Shown one piece after another: positions 17,622 through 26,267 of a DNA stretch of 60,288 nt. The position numbers and the translations under genes are program-made. This DNA comes from Hyphomicrobiales bacterium. GTDB taxonomy: Bacteria; Pseudomonadota; Alphaproteobacteria; Rhizobiales; Beijerinckiaceae. The notes below the pieces were generated by a model that was given only the letters and a program-made list of their open reading frames with translations, was not told where the DNA came from and ran no database searches. Each line of letters begins with the position of its first letter. The first letter of the stretch is position 1. The stretch is taken from positions 1 through 60,288 of the forward strand of contig CANGOE010000007.1 in NCBI GenBank assembly GCA_947455455.1, in the 5' to 3' direction.

Positions 17622-18749
17622 ATGGATCAACTTTCCTCTCAGGGCCGCCCATCCAAAACGCGCCTGTATATTACCGGAGCCGTCTGCGTGGTCGGCACGG
17701 TTTTGGGCACGGCCTATTACATGATGCAATCCTCAACCAGTCTGGCGACTGTCAAAGCCGCGATGGAGGCCGATGTGGCACGCGGTCCGCGTGTGGTGGC
17801 GGCCAATGTGGTGCAAGGCCCGCAATTCCGCACCATCCAGTTGCTCGGCGATGCACGGCCCTATCAGACCACCACCGTCTTTGCCAAAGTCAGCGGCTAT
17901 CTGAAATCGGTTCTGGTCGACAAGGGTGATCAGGTCACCGCCAATCAGGTGATTGCGGAAATCGACAGTGCGGAGCTGGAAAGCCAATATCAAAGCGCTG
18001 TCGCCGATCTGGATCAGAAACAGCGCATCGATGCGCGTTCACGCGAATTGTTCCGCAACAGCACCACATCCCAACAGGCCGCCGAGCAGGCCGAAACCAA
18101 TTACCGCATGGCACAGGAAACCGTGCGCAATCTCGGGATCATGCGGTCCTATCAAACCCTCAAGGCCCCTTTTAACGGCACGGTTGTGGCCCGCTTTGCC
18201 GATCCCGGCGCTTTGATGCAAGCCGCCACCACCAATCAGGCCAGTTCCTTGCCTGTGATGCAGATTGCCGACAATTCCAAACTGCGGATTGGCATTTATG
18301 TCGAGCAGCGCGATGTCTCGGCTGTGAAAGTGGGTGACGAGGCCGAAATCATCGATGCGGCCAATCCCGATCGTCGGCGCAAGGCCAAGATCAGCCGCAC
18401 CGCAGGCACGCTCGATCCGCGGACCCGTACGCTGTTTGTCGAACTCGATATCGACAACAGTGACCAGTTTCTGGTGCCGGGCAGTTTCGTCAATGTGAGC
18501 TTGCGGGTGCCGGTCAAGAGTTTCCCGCAAATTCCCGTTTCGGCGATGATGCAACGCGGCGGAACCCAGCAGGTGGCGGTAATCGGCGAGGACTCCACCA
18601 TCAAATTCCGCCCCATCAAAGTGGCTTCCACCGATGGCGCGCTGATCAATATTGCCGAGGGTCTGAAAGTCGGCGAGCGGGTCGGTCTCAACGTCTCGAG
18701 CGATCTGGTCGAAGGCTCCAAAGTGCGGGCCGCAGAGGCGCGGCGCTGA
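17622..18749 (+). CDS. RND periplasmic adaptor (membrane fusion protein)
   Basis: A 375-aa adaptor. One N-terminal membrane segment (about residues 14-36) anchors it in the inner membrane. Then come the split lipoyl domain (VFAKVSGYLKSVLVDKGDQV; LKAPFNGTVVARFADPG), a short alpha-helical hairpin (about 115-160) and the beta-barrel and membrane-proximal domains (VEQRDVSAVKVGDEAEI; FVNVSLRVP). It links the RND permease to an outer-membrane channel. It begins six bases after the permease stop, so the two form one operon. The helical hairpin is short, which suggests a different outer-membrane partner from the MdtA-like adaptor later in the window. Confidence 0.9.
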   Translation: MDQLSSQGRPSKTRLYITGAVCVVGTVLGTAYYMMQSSTSLATVKAAMEADVARGPRVVAANVVQGPQFRTIQLLGDARPYQTTTVFAKVSGYLKSVLVDKGDQVTANQVIAEIDSAELESQYQSAVADLDQKQRIDARSRELFRNSTTSQQAAEQAETNYRMAQETVRNLGIMRSYQTLKAPFNGTVVARFADPGALMQAATTNQASSLPVMQIADNSKLRIGIYVEQRDVSAVKVGDEAEIIDAANPDRRRKAKISRTAGTLDPRTRTLFVELDIDNSDQFLVPGSFVNVSLRVPVKSFPQIPVSAMMQRGGTQQVAVIGEDSTIKFRPIKVASTDGALINIAEGLKVGERVGLNVSSDLVEGSKVRAAEARR

Positions 18750-18774
18750 TTGTTCAGCCGCTTAAAGCACAGCA

Positions 18775-18800
18775 AAAAGGCCGCATCACTGCGGCCTTTT
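18775..18800. terminator. Bidirectional terminator between convergent genes
   Basis: AAAAGGCCGC (18775-18784) and GCGGCCTTTT (18791-18800) form a perfect 10-bp inverted repeat with a 6-nt loop. T-runs arise on both strands, so it can end both the RND operon and the minus-strand aldo/keto reductase transcript. Confidence 0.88.
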
Positions 18801-18817
18801 GTCGTTTATCGGGACTG

Positions 18818-19840
18818 TTAGACCCGTGATACGCGCCCTTCGAGCGGGTAAGCGGGGTCGTTATAGCCCGGTGTCGAGGGGTGGCCTGCGGGGACCAGAC
18901 GGTCGATCAGGGCTTCATCCTCGGCGGTGAAGGTATAGGCGAGGGCGGCCAGATAATCGGCCCATTGCTCCTCGGTGCGCGGACCGCCGATGACCGAGGT
19001 AATGTGCTTGTTGTTGAGCACCCAGGCCAGTGCCAGATATTGCGCCTTGGTGTTGCGCGCTTCGGCATGCTGTTTGATTTCTTGGGCAATATCCAGCGAT
19101 TCCACCCGCCATTCAGTCTGCATCATCCGGCGGTCCTGACGACCGGCGCGGGTGCCTTCGGGCGGCGGGCGGTTGGGGTCATATTTGCCGGTCAGCACGC
19201 CGCGGGCCAGCGGGCTATAGGGCACAACCCCAAGCCCGAAATGCCCGCAGGCGGGCAGATGCTCGACTTCCGGCATCCGGTTCATGGCATTGTAATAGGG
19301 CTGGCTGACAATCGGGCGGTCAATGCCCCATTCATCACACATCCGGCAGATTTCCGCCAAGCGCCAGGCGCGATAGTTGGAAATGCCGAAATAGCGGATC
19401 TTGCCCGCTTTCATCAGATCACCCATTGCCTTGACCGTTTCGTCCAGCGGGGTCGAATGGTCTTCCTTATGCAGGTAATAGATATCGATATAGTCGGTGC
19501 CGAGCCGTTTGAGGCTGTCTTCGGCGGCTTCCATGATCCATTTGCGCGACAGGCCGCTTTTGTTGGGGGCCGTGCCGCTGGGGGTCTGGTGCACCACATT
19601 GGCCACCTTGGTGGCCAGCACCCAGGCATCGCGGTCCTTGGCAATGGCGCGGCCGACAATCTCTTCCGAGACACCCTCGTTATAGGTATCGGCGGTGTCG
19701 ATGAAGTTGACACCGTGGCCGCGCGCGGCGGCGATGATGCGGTGCGAGGTCGGTTCGTCGGTTTGCGCGCCGAACATCATGGTGCCAAGGCACAAAGGCG
19801 AGACTTTGAGGCCGGAACGGCCCAATTTGTGGTATTCCAT
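18818..19840 (-). CDS. Aldo/keto reductase
   Basis: A 340-aa NADPH-dependent oxidoreductase with the (beta/alpha)8 fold. The catalytic tetrad can be read: Asp in FIDTADTY, Tyr in the same segment (TYNEG), Lys in VLATKVAN and His in YYLHKED. The N-terminus MEYHKLGRSGLKVSPLCLGTM is standard. It reduces aldehydes or ketones; the substrate cannot be predicted. It starts 26 bp after the formyltransferase-like gene on the same strand, so the two are probably co-transcribed, perhaps for handling a formyl or aldehyde product. Confidence 0.9.
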   Translation of the reverse strand: MEYHKLGRSGLKVSPLCLGTMMFGAQTDEPTSHRIIAAARGHGVNFIDTADTYNEGVSEEIVGRAIAKDRDAWVLATKVANVVHQTPSGTAPNKSGLSRKWIMEAAEDSLKRLGTDYIDIYYLHKEDHSTPLDETVKAMGDLMKAGKIRYFGISNYRAWRLAEICRMCDEWGIDRPIVSQPYYNAMNRMPEVEHLPACGHFGLGVVPYSPLARGVLTGKYDPNRPPPEGTRAGRQDRRMMQTEWRVESLDIAQEIKQHAEARNTKAQYLALAWVLNNKHITSVIGGPRTEEQWADYLAALAYTFTAEDEALIDRLVPAGHPSTPGYNDPAYPLEGRVSRV

Positions 19841-19866
19841 CAGGCGTATTCCCCTTTTGTTGTTGT

Positions 19867-20784
19867 TTAGGATCCGAAGGCGGTTCCGGCCGTAAGGCCC
19901 TCACGTTTGAACCATTCCGTTGCGGCCTCTTTCGGGCCTTTTCCATAGCGCAAGCGCTGGACCAGAATTGCCCCGCCTTGCGCTTCGATGACAAAACCGT
20001 CATCGAGCAAAGCGGAAACCGTTCCCGTTTGTCCGCCATGGGATGCGACAGGTCGGGCATCGAACAGGCTCAGGCTCTCGCCTTTGAACAGCGTCGATGC
20101 GCCCGGCGAGGGATTGGCCCCGCGGATCAGATTGTAGACGGTTTGGACGGGTTTGGACCAATCGATCACGCAATCCTCGGCCTTGCACCAGCCCTGATAA
20201 TCGGCCTTCGTGTGGTCCTGCTCGATTTTGGGGGCTTTGCCCTCGCGCACCAGATCGACGCTTTCCAGCATCGCGCTTACACCCATCGGGAACAGATTGT
20301 CGAAATACAGCGTGCCCAGAGTGTCATCGGGTCCGATGTCGATCGTCTTTTGCAACAGGATCGGGCCGGTATCCAGCCCGTCATCGGGCCAGAAAATCGA
20401 CAGGCCGGTCACCGTTTCGCCCTGAATGATCGGCCAGTTGATTGCGCTGGGTCCGCGATGGCGGGGCAACAAGGAGGGATGATACTGGATCGTACCCAAC
20501 CGCGGAATGGCCAGACAGTCGGACGGCACGAATTTGGTGACAAAGGCCATCACACAGAGATCGGGCTTCAAAGCGGCCATCTCGGCCCAGAAATCCGGAT
20601 TTTTGAACGAGGCAGGCTGGTGGACAGGCAGTCCGAGGCTTTCGGCCGCTAGTTTCAGCGGATCGGGACGGGCTCCGGCCTTATCGGGTGCGCAATAGAC
20701 AGCCACGACCTGTTCGCCCCGCTCTACCAGAGCGCGCAACACCGCCTCCCCGAAAGCCTGTTGCCCATTCACAATGATCCGCAT
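19867..20784 (-). CDS. Formyltransferase-fold protein, 10-formyl-THF hydrolase-like
   Basis: A 305-aa protein of the formyl transferase family. YHPSLLPRHRGPSAINW and WPDDGLDTGPILLQ carry the catalytic His and Asp; the wording is closer to the hydrolase domain of 10-formyl-THF dehydrogenase (ALDH1L) than to methionyl-tRNA formyltransferase or ArnA. A C-terminal OB-like domain follows (about residues 205-300). The ATG at 20784 is chosen because it starts the first beta-strand (MRIIVNGQQAFGEAV); an in-frame ATG six bases upstream is possible. It probably transfers or releases a formyl group from 10-formyl-THF. It leads a two-gene operon with the aldo/keto reductase. Confidence 0.85.
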   Translation of the reverse strand: MRIIVNGQQAFGEAVLRALVERGEQVVAVYCAPDKAGARPDPLKLAAESLGLPVHQPASFKNPDFWAEMAALKPDLCVMAFVTKFVPSDCLAIPRLGTIQYHPSLLPRHRGPSAINWPIIQGETVTGLSIFWPDDGLDTGPILLQKTIDIGPDDTLGTLYFDNLFPMGVSAMLESVDLVREGKAPKIEQDHTKADYQGWCKAEDCVIDWSKPVQTVYNLIRGANPSPGASTLFKGESLSLFDARPVASHGGQTGTVSALLDDGFVIEAQGGAILVQRLRYGKGPKEAATEWFKREGLTAGTAFGS

Positions 20785-20970
20785 ACGCCCCATCCAATTC
20801 TGACAAAACAACAAAAATGCGGGCCGGAAACACGACTCACACTTTCACATTCAAAATGCGTCAAATCGCCCCCTGTTTCCAGCCCTCAAGCATGGCTCCC
20901 ACATGTTTTGGCGTGTGACCAGCTAGGCATTGAGCGGGAGGCTGGATGTGGAGGGACACGGTTCAATTCG

Positions 20971-21012
20971 TTGTTTTTAAAACAAGGACGAATTCAGTTT
21001 TAAATTGAATTC
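20971..21012. promoter_or_regulatory. Two adjacent palindromes in an AT-rich divergent gap
   Basis: The 360-bp gap 20785-21144 between divergent genes holds no gene. Its right half is strongly AT-rich. Two symmetric sites lie side by side: TTGTTTT/AAAACAA (20971-20985) and a 23-bp imperfect palindrome with arms GAATTCA (20990-20996) and TGAATTC (21006-21012), whose interior also matches except one pair. GAATT-type repeats recur to about 21050. They look like operator sites, perhaps for the OmpR-like regulator encoded at 21145. Confidence 0.5.
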
Positions 21013-21144
21013 TACTCAACTTAAAATTGCATTTCTTGAATTGAATTGATGTTCATAAAATAAGATTGAAAATATCACGTCCATTCATTATTCAGTCTAT
21101 ATCGTTTTTCATTTTTTTATGCGTTTTTTTTATAGGATTTTGAC

Positions 21145-21891
21145 ATGGAATATCCGCAACATCTTTGCGTTGTTTCACAGGATGAATGGTTCCGCGCCCA
21201 GCTTGGTCGCAGTTTCGGCTCGGCGAGCATGACGGTGCAATGGTTTCCGGATTTGGCCGGTCTGACGGGCACAGTGCTGTCGCAACAGATGTGCTTGTTG
21301 GTCGATGCCGATCTGGTCGCCAAACATTCCGTGTCTTCGGCCCGAGCCGTTTCGGAGTGGCTGGCACGTCGTCCCATGCAGGGTGTCATTGTGATGCGCG
21401 CGCAACAGGATGCGATGCAGGCGGGTGCCAATCGGCTTTACGATCTGCTGGTCCATCGGGCTGACCAGTTGCTGGACAAGCCCGTCGGGATGGATCATCT
21501 CGCCTATGCCTTGCAAAATATCAGCCGCAAGCAACGCGACAGACAGTTCACATCCGTCGCGGCTTCAAAGGGAGATGGCCATATGCCGTGGCGGTTCGAT
21601 CCGGTGGCGATGGTGCTGATCCCGCCCGCAGGCGAAAGTTTTGCCCTGTCCGCCAGCGAAGCGCGTTTGATTGCCCTGCTGATCAACAAAGATCCGGAGC
21701 CGGTCAGACGCGAGGACCTGATCGAGTTGTTCGGGATCAAGAGCCCGAATATCCGTCGCATTGATACCACGGTCTATCGCTTGCGCCACAAGATCGAGCA
21801 GAATACCGGCTATCAGGCACCCTTCAGCACGGTACATGGGGTCGGCTATCGCAATGAGGGATTGAGCGCGACAGTGCCGATCAGCTTTTGA
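21145..21891 (+). CDS. Atypical OmpR-type winged-helix regulator
   Basis: A 248-aa protein. The C-terminal 95 residues are an OmpR/PhoB winged helix (ALSASEARLIALLINKDPEPVRREDLIE; IDTTVYRLRHKIEQNTG; FSTVHGVGYRNEG). The N-terminal half has the outline of a receiver domain (LCVVSQDEW; LLVDADLV; a Lys-Pro near LLDKPV) but lacks the acidic pair after strand 1 and the usual spacing, so phosphorylation is doubtful. No histidine kinase is adjacent. The upstream DNA is AT-rich with palindromes. The next gene on the same strand, 63 bp on, is a DegT-fold protein. I infer a phosphorylation-independent regulator with unknown targets. Confidence 0.8.
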   Translation: MEYPQHLCVVSQDEWFRAQLGRSFGSASMTVQWFPDLAGLTGTVLSQQMCLLVDADLVAKHSVSSARAVSEWLARRPMQGVIVMRAQQDAMQAGANRLYDLLVHRADQLLDKPVGMDHLAYALQNISRKQRDRQFTSVAASKGDGHMPWRFDPVAMVLIPPAGESFALSASEARLIALLINKDPEPVRREDLIELFGIKSPNIRRIDTTVYRLRHKIEQNTGYQAPFSTVHGVGYRNEGLSATVPISF

Positions 21892-21954
21892 TGGGCAAGC
21901 CCTGCGGATAAGGTTACACTTCAGGGGATGGGGTAGGGGATAGCGGGATAAAGC

Positions 21955-23286
21955 GTGAAGCGTGAATTGCCGCCGACAGCGGGGCTGGCTCCGCGATGGA
22001 GGGATTTGATCGAGCATCCCGACAGGCCGGACGGATCGTCAGGCTCGGTGCTGGCCCGTTCGCGTCTGATGGCGCAAAGCCTCTGGCAGAGTTTGAACGC
22101 GTCGGACCCCGCAAAAGATCAGGCCGATCCCGTTCCCCGTTCTCCGGCTTTGGCGGATGATTTGGCACAATTGATCGGTACCGACGAGGTGGTGATGGTC
22201 AATTCGGGCTTTGCCGCGCTGGTGATCGCGTTTGAATATCTCAAAAAGGGGGCTTTGGCGCGCGAGGTTATCCTGCCTGCTTTCACCTCGCCGAAAGTGG
22301 CGATGGCGGCACATCGGGCCGGGTTGAGCGTGCGGCTGTGCGATACCGGACAATCGCGGTTCGATTTCGATCTGGGCATGCTGGCGCGGTTGGTCAGCGG
22401 CCATACTCTGGCGGTGGTTCCGACCCATTTCGGCGGTCACATCACCCCGATGTCACCGCTCAAAGTGCTGTTGCAAGGCATTGCGCCGCATGTGGTGGTG
22501 GTCGAGGATGCCGCACAGGCCTTTGGTGCGCGGGTCAAGGGGCAATCCGTCGGTCTTGCAGGAGATTTGGGCCTGTTCAGCTTTGCCAGAGGCACGGGAC
22601 TGACGCTGTTTCAGGGCGGTTGCCTTGTCAGTGACAATCCGATGATCCGGCAGGGCTTGAAACATCTGGCTTTACGGATGCAACCGCCTTCTTGGCGGCA
22701 GGAGATGCGGCAATGTTTGGGCCTGTTGGCCTATCATGCCTTTTATGATCCCGAACATTACCGGCTGGTCTATGGCGCTTCCAGCCATCGCAATGGCACG
22801 AGCCTGCCGCGTTATGCGCTCTACGGGGAGGATGACCTGTCCGCTCTGCCGTTGCACCGTTTGGGCGCATGGCGACAGCAGGTCGCCCGAAATGCCCTGC
22901 AACGCTGGCCAGCCCATCAGCGGGCGGTTGCGGGACGGGTCGCGCGGTTGTTGTCGGTCCTGCAATCGGTGCCGCGCTCGGAAGTGCATGTGCCGCCGGC
23001 CGGTGCCAGCCCCGCTTTTGGCTTTCTGTTTGTCAGCATGGCGAGCCGCAAACAGGCGGACAAAGTGCTTGAACTCTCGATCGGGGAGGGCTTGGGCATG
23101 TCGCGGCTTTATGCAGGGCCGTTGACGGCCTATCCTGCTCTGAAGGGCATCATTGCGCCCGATCCAATGCCGCAGGCCGAGGCGCTGGCCGCGCGGACGT
23201 TGACAGTCACCACCTCGCCGCTGATGACAGACGGCGAGATCGAAAGGATCGGCCGTCTGTTTCGCACTGCAGGCAAAGACTATTAA
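21955..23286 (+). CDS. DegT/DnrJ/EryC1-fold protein lacking the PLP lysine
   Basis: A 443-aa protein with the fold of sugar aminotransferases. Conserved parts are VMVNSGFAALVIAF (phosphate-binding turn), VILPAFTSPKVAMAA, and VVVEDAAQAFGARVKG with the cofactor-binding D185 and Q188. Where the family has FSFxxxK, this protein has FSFARGTGLTLFQGG, with Thr214 in the place of the PLP-binding lysine. It therefore cannot form the internal aldimine and is probably not an aminotransferase. The start is a GTG at 21955; no closer alternative fits. Related proteins without Lys act as dehydratases or sensors; the role here is unknown. It may share a transcript with the regulator. Confidence 0.8.
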   Translation: MKRELPPTAGLAPRWRDLIEHPDRPDGSSGSVLARSRLMAQSLWQSLNASDPAKDQADPVPRSPALADDLAQLIGTDEVVMVNSGFAALVIAFEYLKKGALAREVILPAFTSPKVAMAAHRAGLSVRLCDTGQSRFDFDLGMLARLVSGHTLAVVPTHFGGHITPMSPLKVLLQGIAPHVVVVEDAAQAFGARVKGQSVGLAGDLGLFSFARGTGLTLFQGGCLVSDNPMIRQGLKHLALRMQPPSWRQEMRQCLGLLAYHAFYDPEHYRLVYGASSHRNGTSLPRYALYGEDDLSALPLHRLGAWRQQVARNALQRWPAHQRAVAGRVARLLSVLQSVPRSEVHVPPAGASPAFGFLFVSMASRKQADKVLELSIGEGLGMSRLYAGPLTAYPALKGIIAPDPMPQAEALAARTLTVTTSPLMTDGEIERIGRLFRTAGKDY

Positions 23287-23294
23287 TCCGTCGC

Positions 23295-24254
23295 CTATTC
23301 CACCGGTGGCGTGCCGTGGGTATGGAAGCTCTCGACCGTTTTCAAACCCCAGGCCTGCCCTTTGGAGCGTTCGGCCTGTGTCCAGCGGATCGGCTTCCAG
23401 TCGGGAGCCAGCATCAGCCGCGCTCCGGCATTGGCCACCTCCACCCGATTGCCGCCCGGCTCCCATACATAGAGGAAAAAGGTCTGTTGCACCGCGTGCT
23501 TGTGCGGACCGGTTTCGATAAACACGCCGTTTTCCAGAAAGACATCGGCGGCACGCAGAATATCCTCGCGGCAATCCAGCGCATAGGTCAGGTGGTGGAA
23601 GCGTCCGGCCACGCCGGTATTGTCCTTGGTGAAGGCAATGTCATAGGTCTTGTTGGTCGCGGTCATCCACGCGCCGGCCTCGGTGCCGTCATCCAGCACG
23701 ATCTGTTCGGTCAGGCGCATGCCCAAACCCTGCTCGAAAAACACACGGGTTTCGGCCACATCCAGCACCAACAGGTTCAGATGGTCGATCCGGCGGGCAT
23801 TGCATCCGCGGGCCGGATATTTCATCGCCTGGTTTTTCAAAGCCGGTTTGAGCGCTTCGGGAGCCTCATACCATCTGGTGTCGTAATAAAGTTCGATCGG
23901 GTGACCATCGGGCGTGCGGGCGCGATAGGAAGGCCCGTGACCGAGATCGCCATCGGTCCAGCCCACGCCCCAGCCTTTGGCTTCCAACACTTTGACGCGC
24001 CGTTCCAAGGCTTGCTGGCTCATGGTGCGCCACGCCACATGGCCCATGCCGGAGGTATGGGAGGCGGTGAGTTTGAGCGTATGGAATTCGTAATCATCCC
24101 AGCCGCGCAGATAGACACTGTCGCCTTCGCGCCCGCTTTCGGTCAGTCCCAGCACATTGACAAAGAAATGCACGCTGTCGGCCAGCTTGGGGGTAAACAT
24201 CTCGACATGGCCGAGATGGGCAATATCATGGCAGGGTTCGGTTGGATCGCTCAT
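23295..24254 (-). CDS. Type I extradiol ring-cleavage dioxygenase (VOC fold)
   Basis: A 319-aa catechol 2,3-dioxygenase-like enzyme with two vicinal-oxygen-chelate modules. In the second module H158 (RIDHLNLL), H220/H221 (RFHHLTYALD) and E272 (GGNRVEV) are the expected Fe(II) ligands, and TGPHKHAV with TFFLYVWEPGG supplies the acid-base His and Tyr. It opens a catechol-type ring next to the hydroxyls with O2. The ATG at 24254 has GGAG six bases upstream; the frame is open further up. It diverges from galD-galB-galC, which act on the product of gallate cleavage, although known gallate and protocatechuate 4,5-dioxygenases are type II (LigAB) enzymes. Confidence 0.88.
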   Translation of the reverse strand: MSDPTEPCHDIAHLGHVEMFTPKLADSVHFFVNVLGLTESGREGDSVYLRGWDDYEFHTLKLTASHTSGMGHVAWRTMSQQALERRVKVLEAKGWGVGWTDGDLGHGPSYRARTPDGHPIELYYDTRWYEAPEALKPALKNQAMKYPARGCNARRIDHLNLLVLDVAETRVFFEQGLGMRLTEQIVLDDGTEAGAWMTATNKTYDIAFTKDNTGVAGRFHHLTYALDCREDILRAADVFLENGVFIETGPHKHAVQQTFFLYVWEPGGNRVEVANAGARLMLAPDWKPIRWTQAERSKGQAWGLKTVESFHTHGTPPVE

Positions 24255-24421
24255 TCTGTGCTCCATTGTTTTGTTTATTGGGCCTGCTTTGCAACGATGA
24301 ATCAAGTCTTGGCGGGACAAAAAGATGATTTCGGCATTTCGTCTTGATCAGAGTCGGGGCCCTTTATAAAGATGGATGGAAACAGACCGGCAAACGGCAC
24401 AGCAAAAGGGGAGGGAAGCAG
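24255..24421. promoter_or_regulatory. Shared divergent promoter region of dioxygenase and galDBC
   Basis: A 167-bp gap between divergent catabolic genes. It holds a spaced inverted repeat ATCAAG (24301-24306) / CTTGAT (24343-24348), and a GGAGGGAAG ribosome site just before galD. No regulator gene adjoins it, so the factor is not known. Confidence 0.35.
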
Positions 24422-25540
24422 ATGGCCAGCACAAGCGGTGATCAGGCGGGCATTGCCTGCATGCTGATGCGGGGCGGGACATCCAAGGGTGCGTATTTTC
24501 TGGCCGATGATCTGCCGCAGGATCGCGCCAAGCGTGATGCCGTGCTGTTGTCGGTGATGGGCTCGCCCGATCCGCGACAGGTTGACGGTGTCGGCGGCGC
24601 GCATCCCCTGACCAGCAAAGTCGCGGTCATCTCGCGTTCGAGCGAGCCGGGGATCGATATCGATTATCTGTTCTGTCAGGTCTCTGTCGATCGTCCGCTG
24701 GTCGATACCACCCCCAATTGCGGGAATATTCTGGCCGGTGTCGGCCCCTTTGCGATTGCGCGCGGATTGGTCAAAGCCTCTGATCCGCACACGCGGGTGC
24801 GGGTGCGCACCCTCAATACCGGCACCGTGGCCGATCTGCTGATCGAGACCCCGAATGGTGTGGTCAATGAAGCCGGTACGGCGCGGATTGACGGTGTGCC
24901 GGGCTTTGCCGCCCCGATTGCCATCGATTTTCTCGATGCCGAAGGCTCGGTCTGCGGATCTTTGTTGCCGACAGGGCGCAGTGTCGACCGGGTGGCGGGG
25001 ATTGATGTGACGCTGATCGACAACGGCATGCCGGTGGTTGTGCTGGCGGCCTCCTCGGTCGGGCGCACCGGCTATGAACCACGCGACCAGCTCGATCAGG
25101 ATAAGGACCTGAAAGCACGGCTCGAGGAGATCAGGCTTGAAGCCGGTCATTTGATGAATTTGGGCGATGTGCACGACAAGGTCGTGCCCAAAATGATTTT
25201 GGTGGCGGCCCCGCAAGCGGGCGGCAATATCGCCACCCGCTCGTTTATCCCGCACGAGTGCCACGCCTCGATCGGCGTGTTTGCGGCGGTCACAGTCGCG
25301 ACGGCCTGTGTGTTGCCCGGTTCTCCTGCCCATGCGCTTGCGGTTTTGCCCGAAGGCGCGGTCAAGGTGATTTCGGTCGAGCATCCGACGGGCGAGTTCT
25401 CGGTGCGGTTGACACTGGACGGCGAGGGCGCGGACGTGAAGGTCACGCAAGCCGGGCTGTTGCGGACCGCCCGCAAATTGTTTGACGGCAGGGTCTTTCC
25501 CCGTTGGGATATAGAACAAAACGATGGCAAGGGAGCATGA
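24422..25540 (+). CDS. galD: 4-oxalomesaconate tautomerase
   Basis: A 372-aa PrpF-family isomerase (diaminopimelate-epimerase fold). The start IACMLMRGGTSKGAYFLADDLP and the TTPNCGNILAGVGPFA loop with its conserved Cys are typical for GalD/PrpF proteins. GalD converts the keto form of 4-oxalomesaconate to the enol form in gallate degradation. It is followed by galB and galC in the order of the pathway, which makes GalD much more likely than aconitate isomerase. The ATG at 24422 has GGAGGGAAG upstream; the frame is open for 26 more codons. Confidence 0.9.
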   Translation: MASTSGDQAGIACMLMRGGTSKGAYFLADDLPQDRAKRDAVLLSVMGSPDPRQVDGVGGAHPLTSKVAVISRSSEPGIDIDYLFCQVSVDRPLVDTTPNCGNILAGVGPFAIARGLVKASDPHTRVRVRTLNTGTVADLLIETPNGVVNEAGTARIDGVPGFAAPIAIDFLDAEGSVCGSLLPTGRSVDRVAGIDVTLIDNGMPVVVLAASSVGRTGYEPRDQLDQDKDLKARLEEIRLEAGHLMNLGDVHDKVVPKMILVAAPQAGGNIATRSFIPHECHASIGVFAAVTVATACVLPGSPAHALAVLPEGAVKVISVEHPTGEFSVRLTLDGEGADVKVTQAGLLRTARKLFDGRVFPRWDIEQNDGKGA

Positions 25541-25544
25541 TACG

Positions 25545-26267
25545 ATGAGCAAAGGCAAAAGCGGTTTGGTGATCACCGCCCATCCGGGCGATTTTGTGTG
25601 GCGGGCAGGCGGGGCGATTGCCCTGCACCACGCCAAGGGTTACCGGATGAAAATCCTGTGCCTGTCGTTCGGCGAGCGCGGCGAAAGCCAATGGGCCTGG
25701 AAGCAGGCAGGGGTAACGCTTGAGGAGGTCAAGGCCCAGCGCAAGGCCGAGGCCGAAACTGCCGCCCATATTCTGGGGGCCGAAATCGAATTTTTCGATG
25801 CGGGCGATTATCCCTTGCACACCACCCCCGCCATGATGGAACGCGCCATTGATGTGATGCACGAGTTGAACCCGTCTTTCGTGCTGACCCATTCGCTGGA
25901 AGATCCCTACAATGTCGATCACCCCGAAGCGACCCGCTTTGCGCAGGAAGCGCGCATTATCGCACAGGCGGCAGGCCACAAGCCCGATCCCGCCCGTGCC
26001 TATGCCGCCCCGCCGGTGTTTCTGTTCGAGCCGCACCAGCCTGAACAATGCAATTACAAGCCGAATGTGATCCTCAATATCGACGATGTCTGGGAGACCA
26101 AACGCAAGGCGTTCGAGGTGCTGTCGGCACAAAAGCATTTGTGGGATTACTACACCCGCGTGGCCCTCAACCGCGGCATGCAGGGCGGTCGCAATTCGGG
26201 TCGGGCCATGACCTATGGCGAGGCCTATCAGCGCCTGTTCCCGATGGTGCTGGAGGAATTGGCATGA
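25545..26267 (+). CDS. galB: 4-oxalomesaconate hydratase, PIG-L/LmbE fold
   Basis: A 240-aa zinc enzyme of the PIG-L deacetylase fold. GalB hydrates enol-4-oxalomesaconate to 4-carboxy-4-hydroxy-2-oxoadipate. Seen here: [21 protein letters not shown] in place of the deacetylase AHPDDE motif, [14 protein letters not shown], and [13 protein letters not shown] with the third metal ligand. The AHPGDFVWR variant is what separates GalB from true deacetylases. The ATG at 25545 has GGGAG upstream and lies four bases after galD. Its stop overlaps the galC start by 4 bp (ATGA). Confidence 0.9.
   Translation: MSKGKSGLVITAHPGDFVWRAGGAIALHHAKGYRMKILCLSFGERGESQWAWKQAGVTLEEVKAQRKAEAETAAHILGAEIEFFDAGDYPLHTTPAMMERAIDVMHELNPSFVLTHSLEDPYNVDHPEATRFAQEARIIAQAAGHKPDPARAYAAPPVFLFEPHQPEQCNYKPNVILNIDDVWETKRKAFEVLSAQKHLWDYYTRVALNRGMQGGRNSGRAMTYGEAYQRLFPMVLEELA

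Noticed and set aside
21145..21891. Ordinary two-component response regulator
   Set aside because: The winged helix is clear, but the receiver lacks the early acidic pair and there is no kinase next to it, so I do not call it a normal response regulator.
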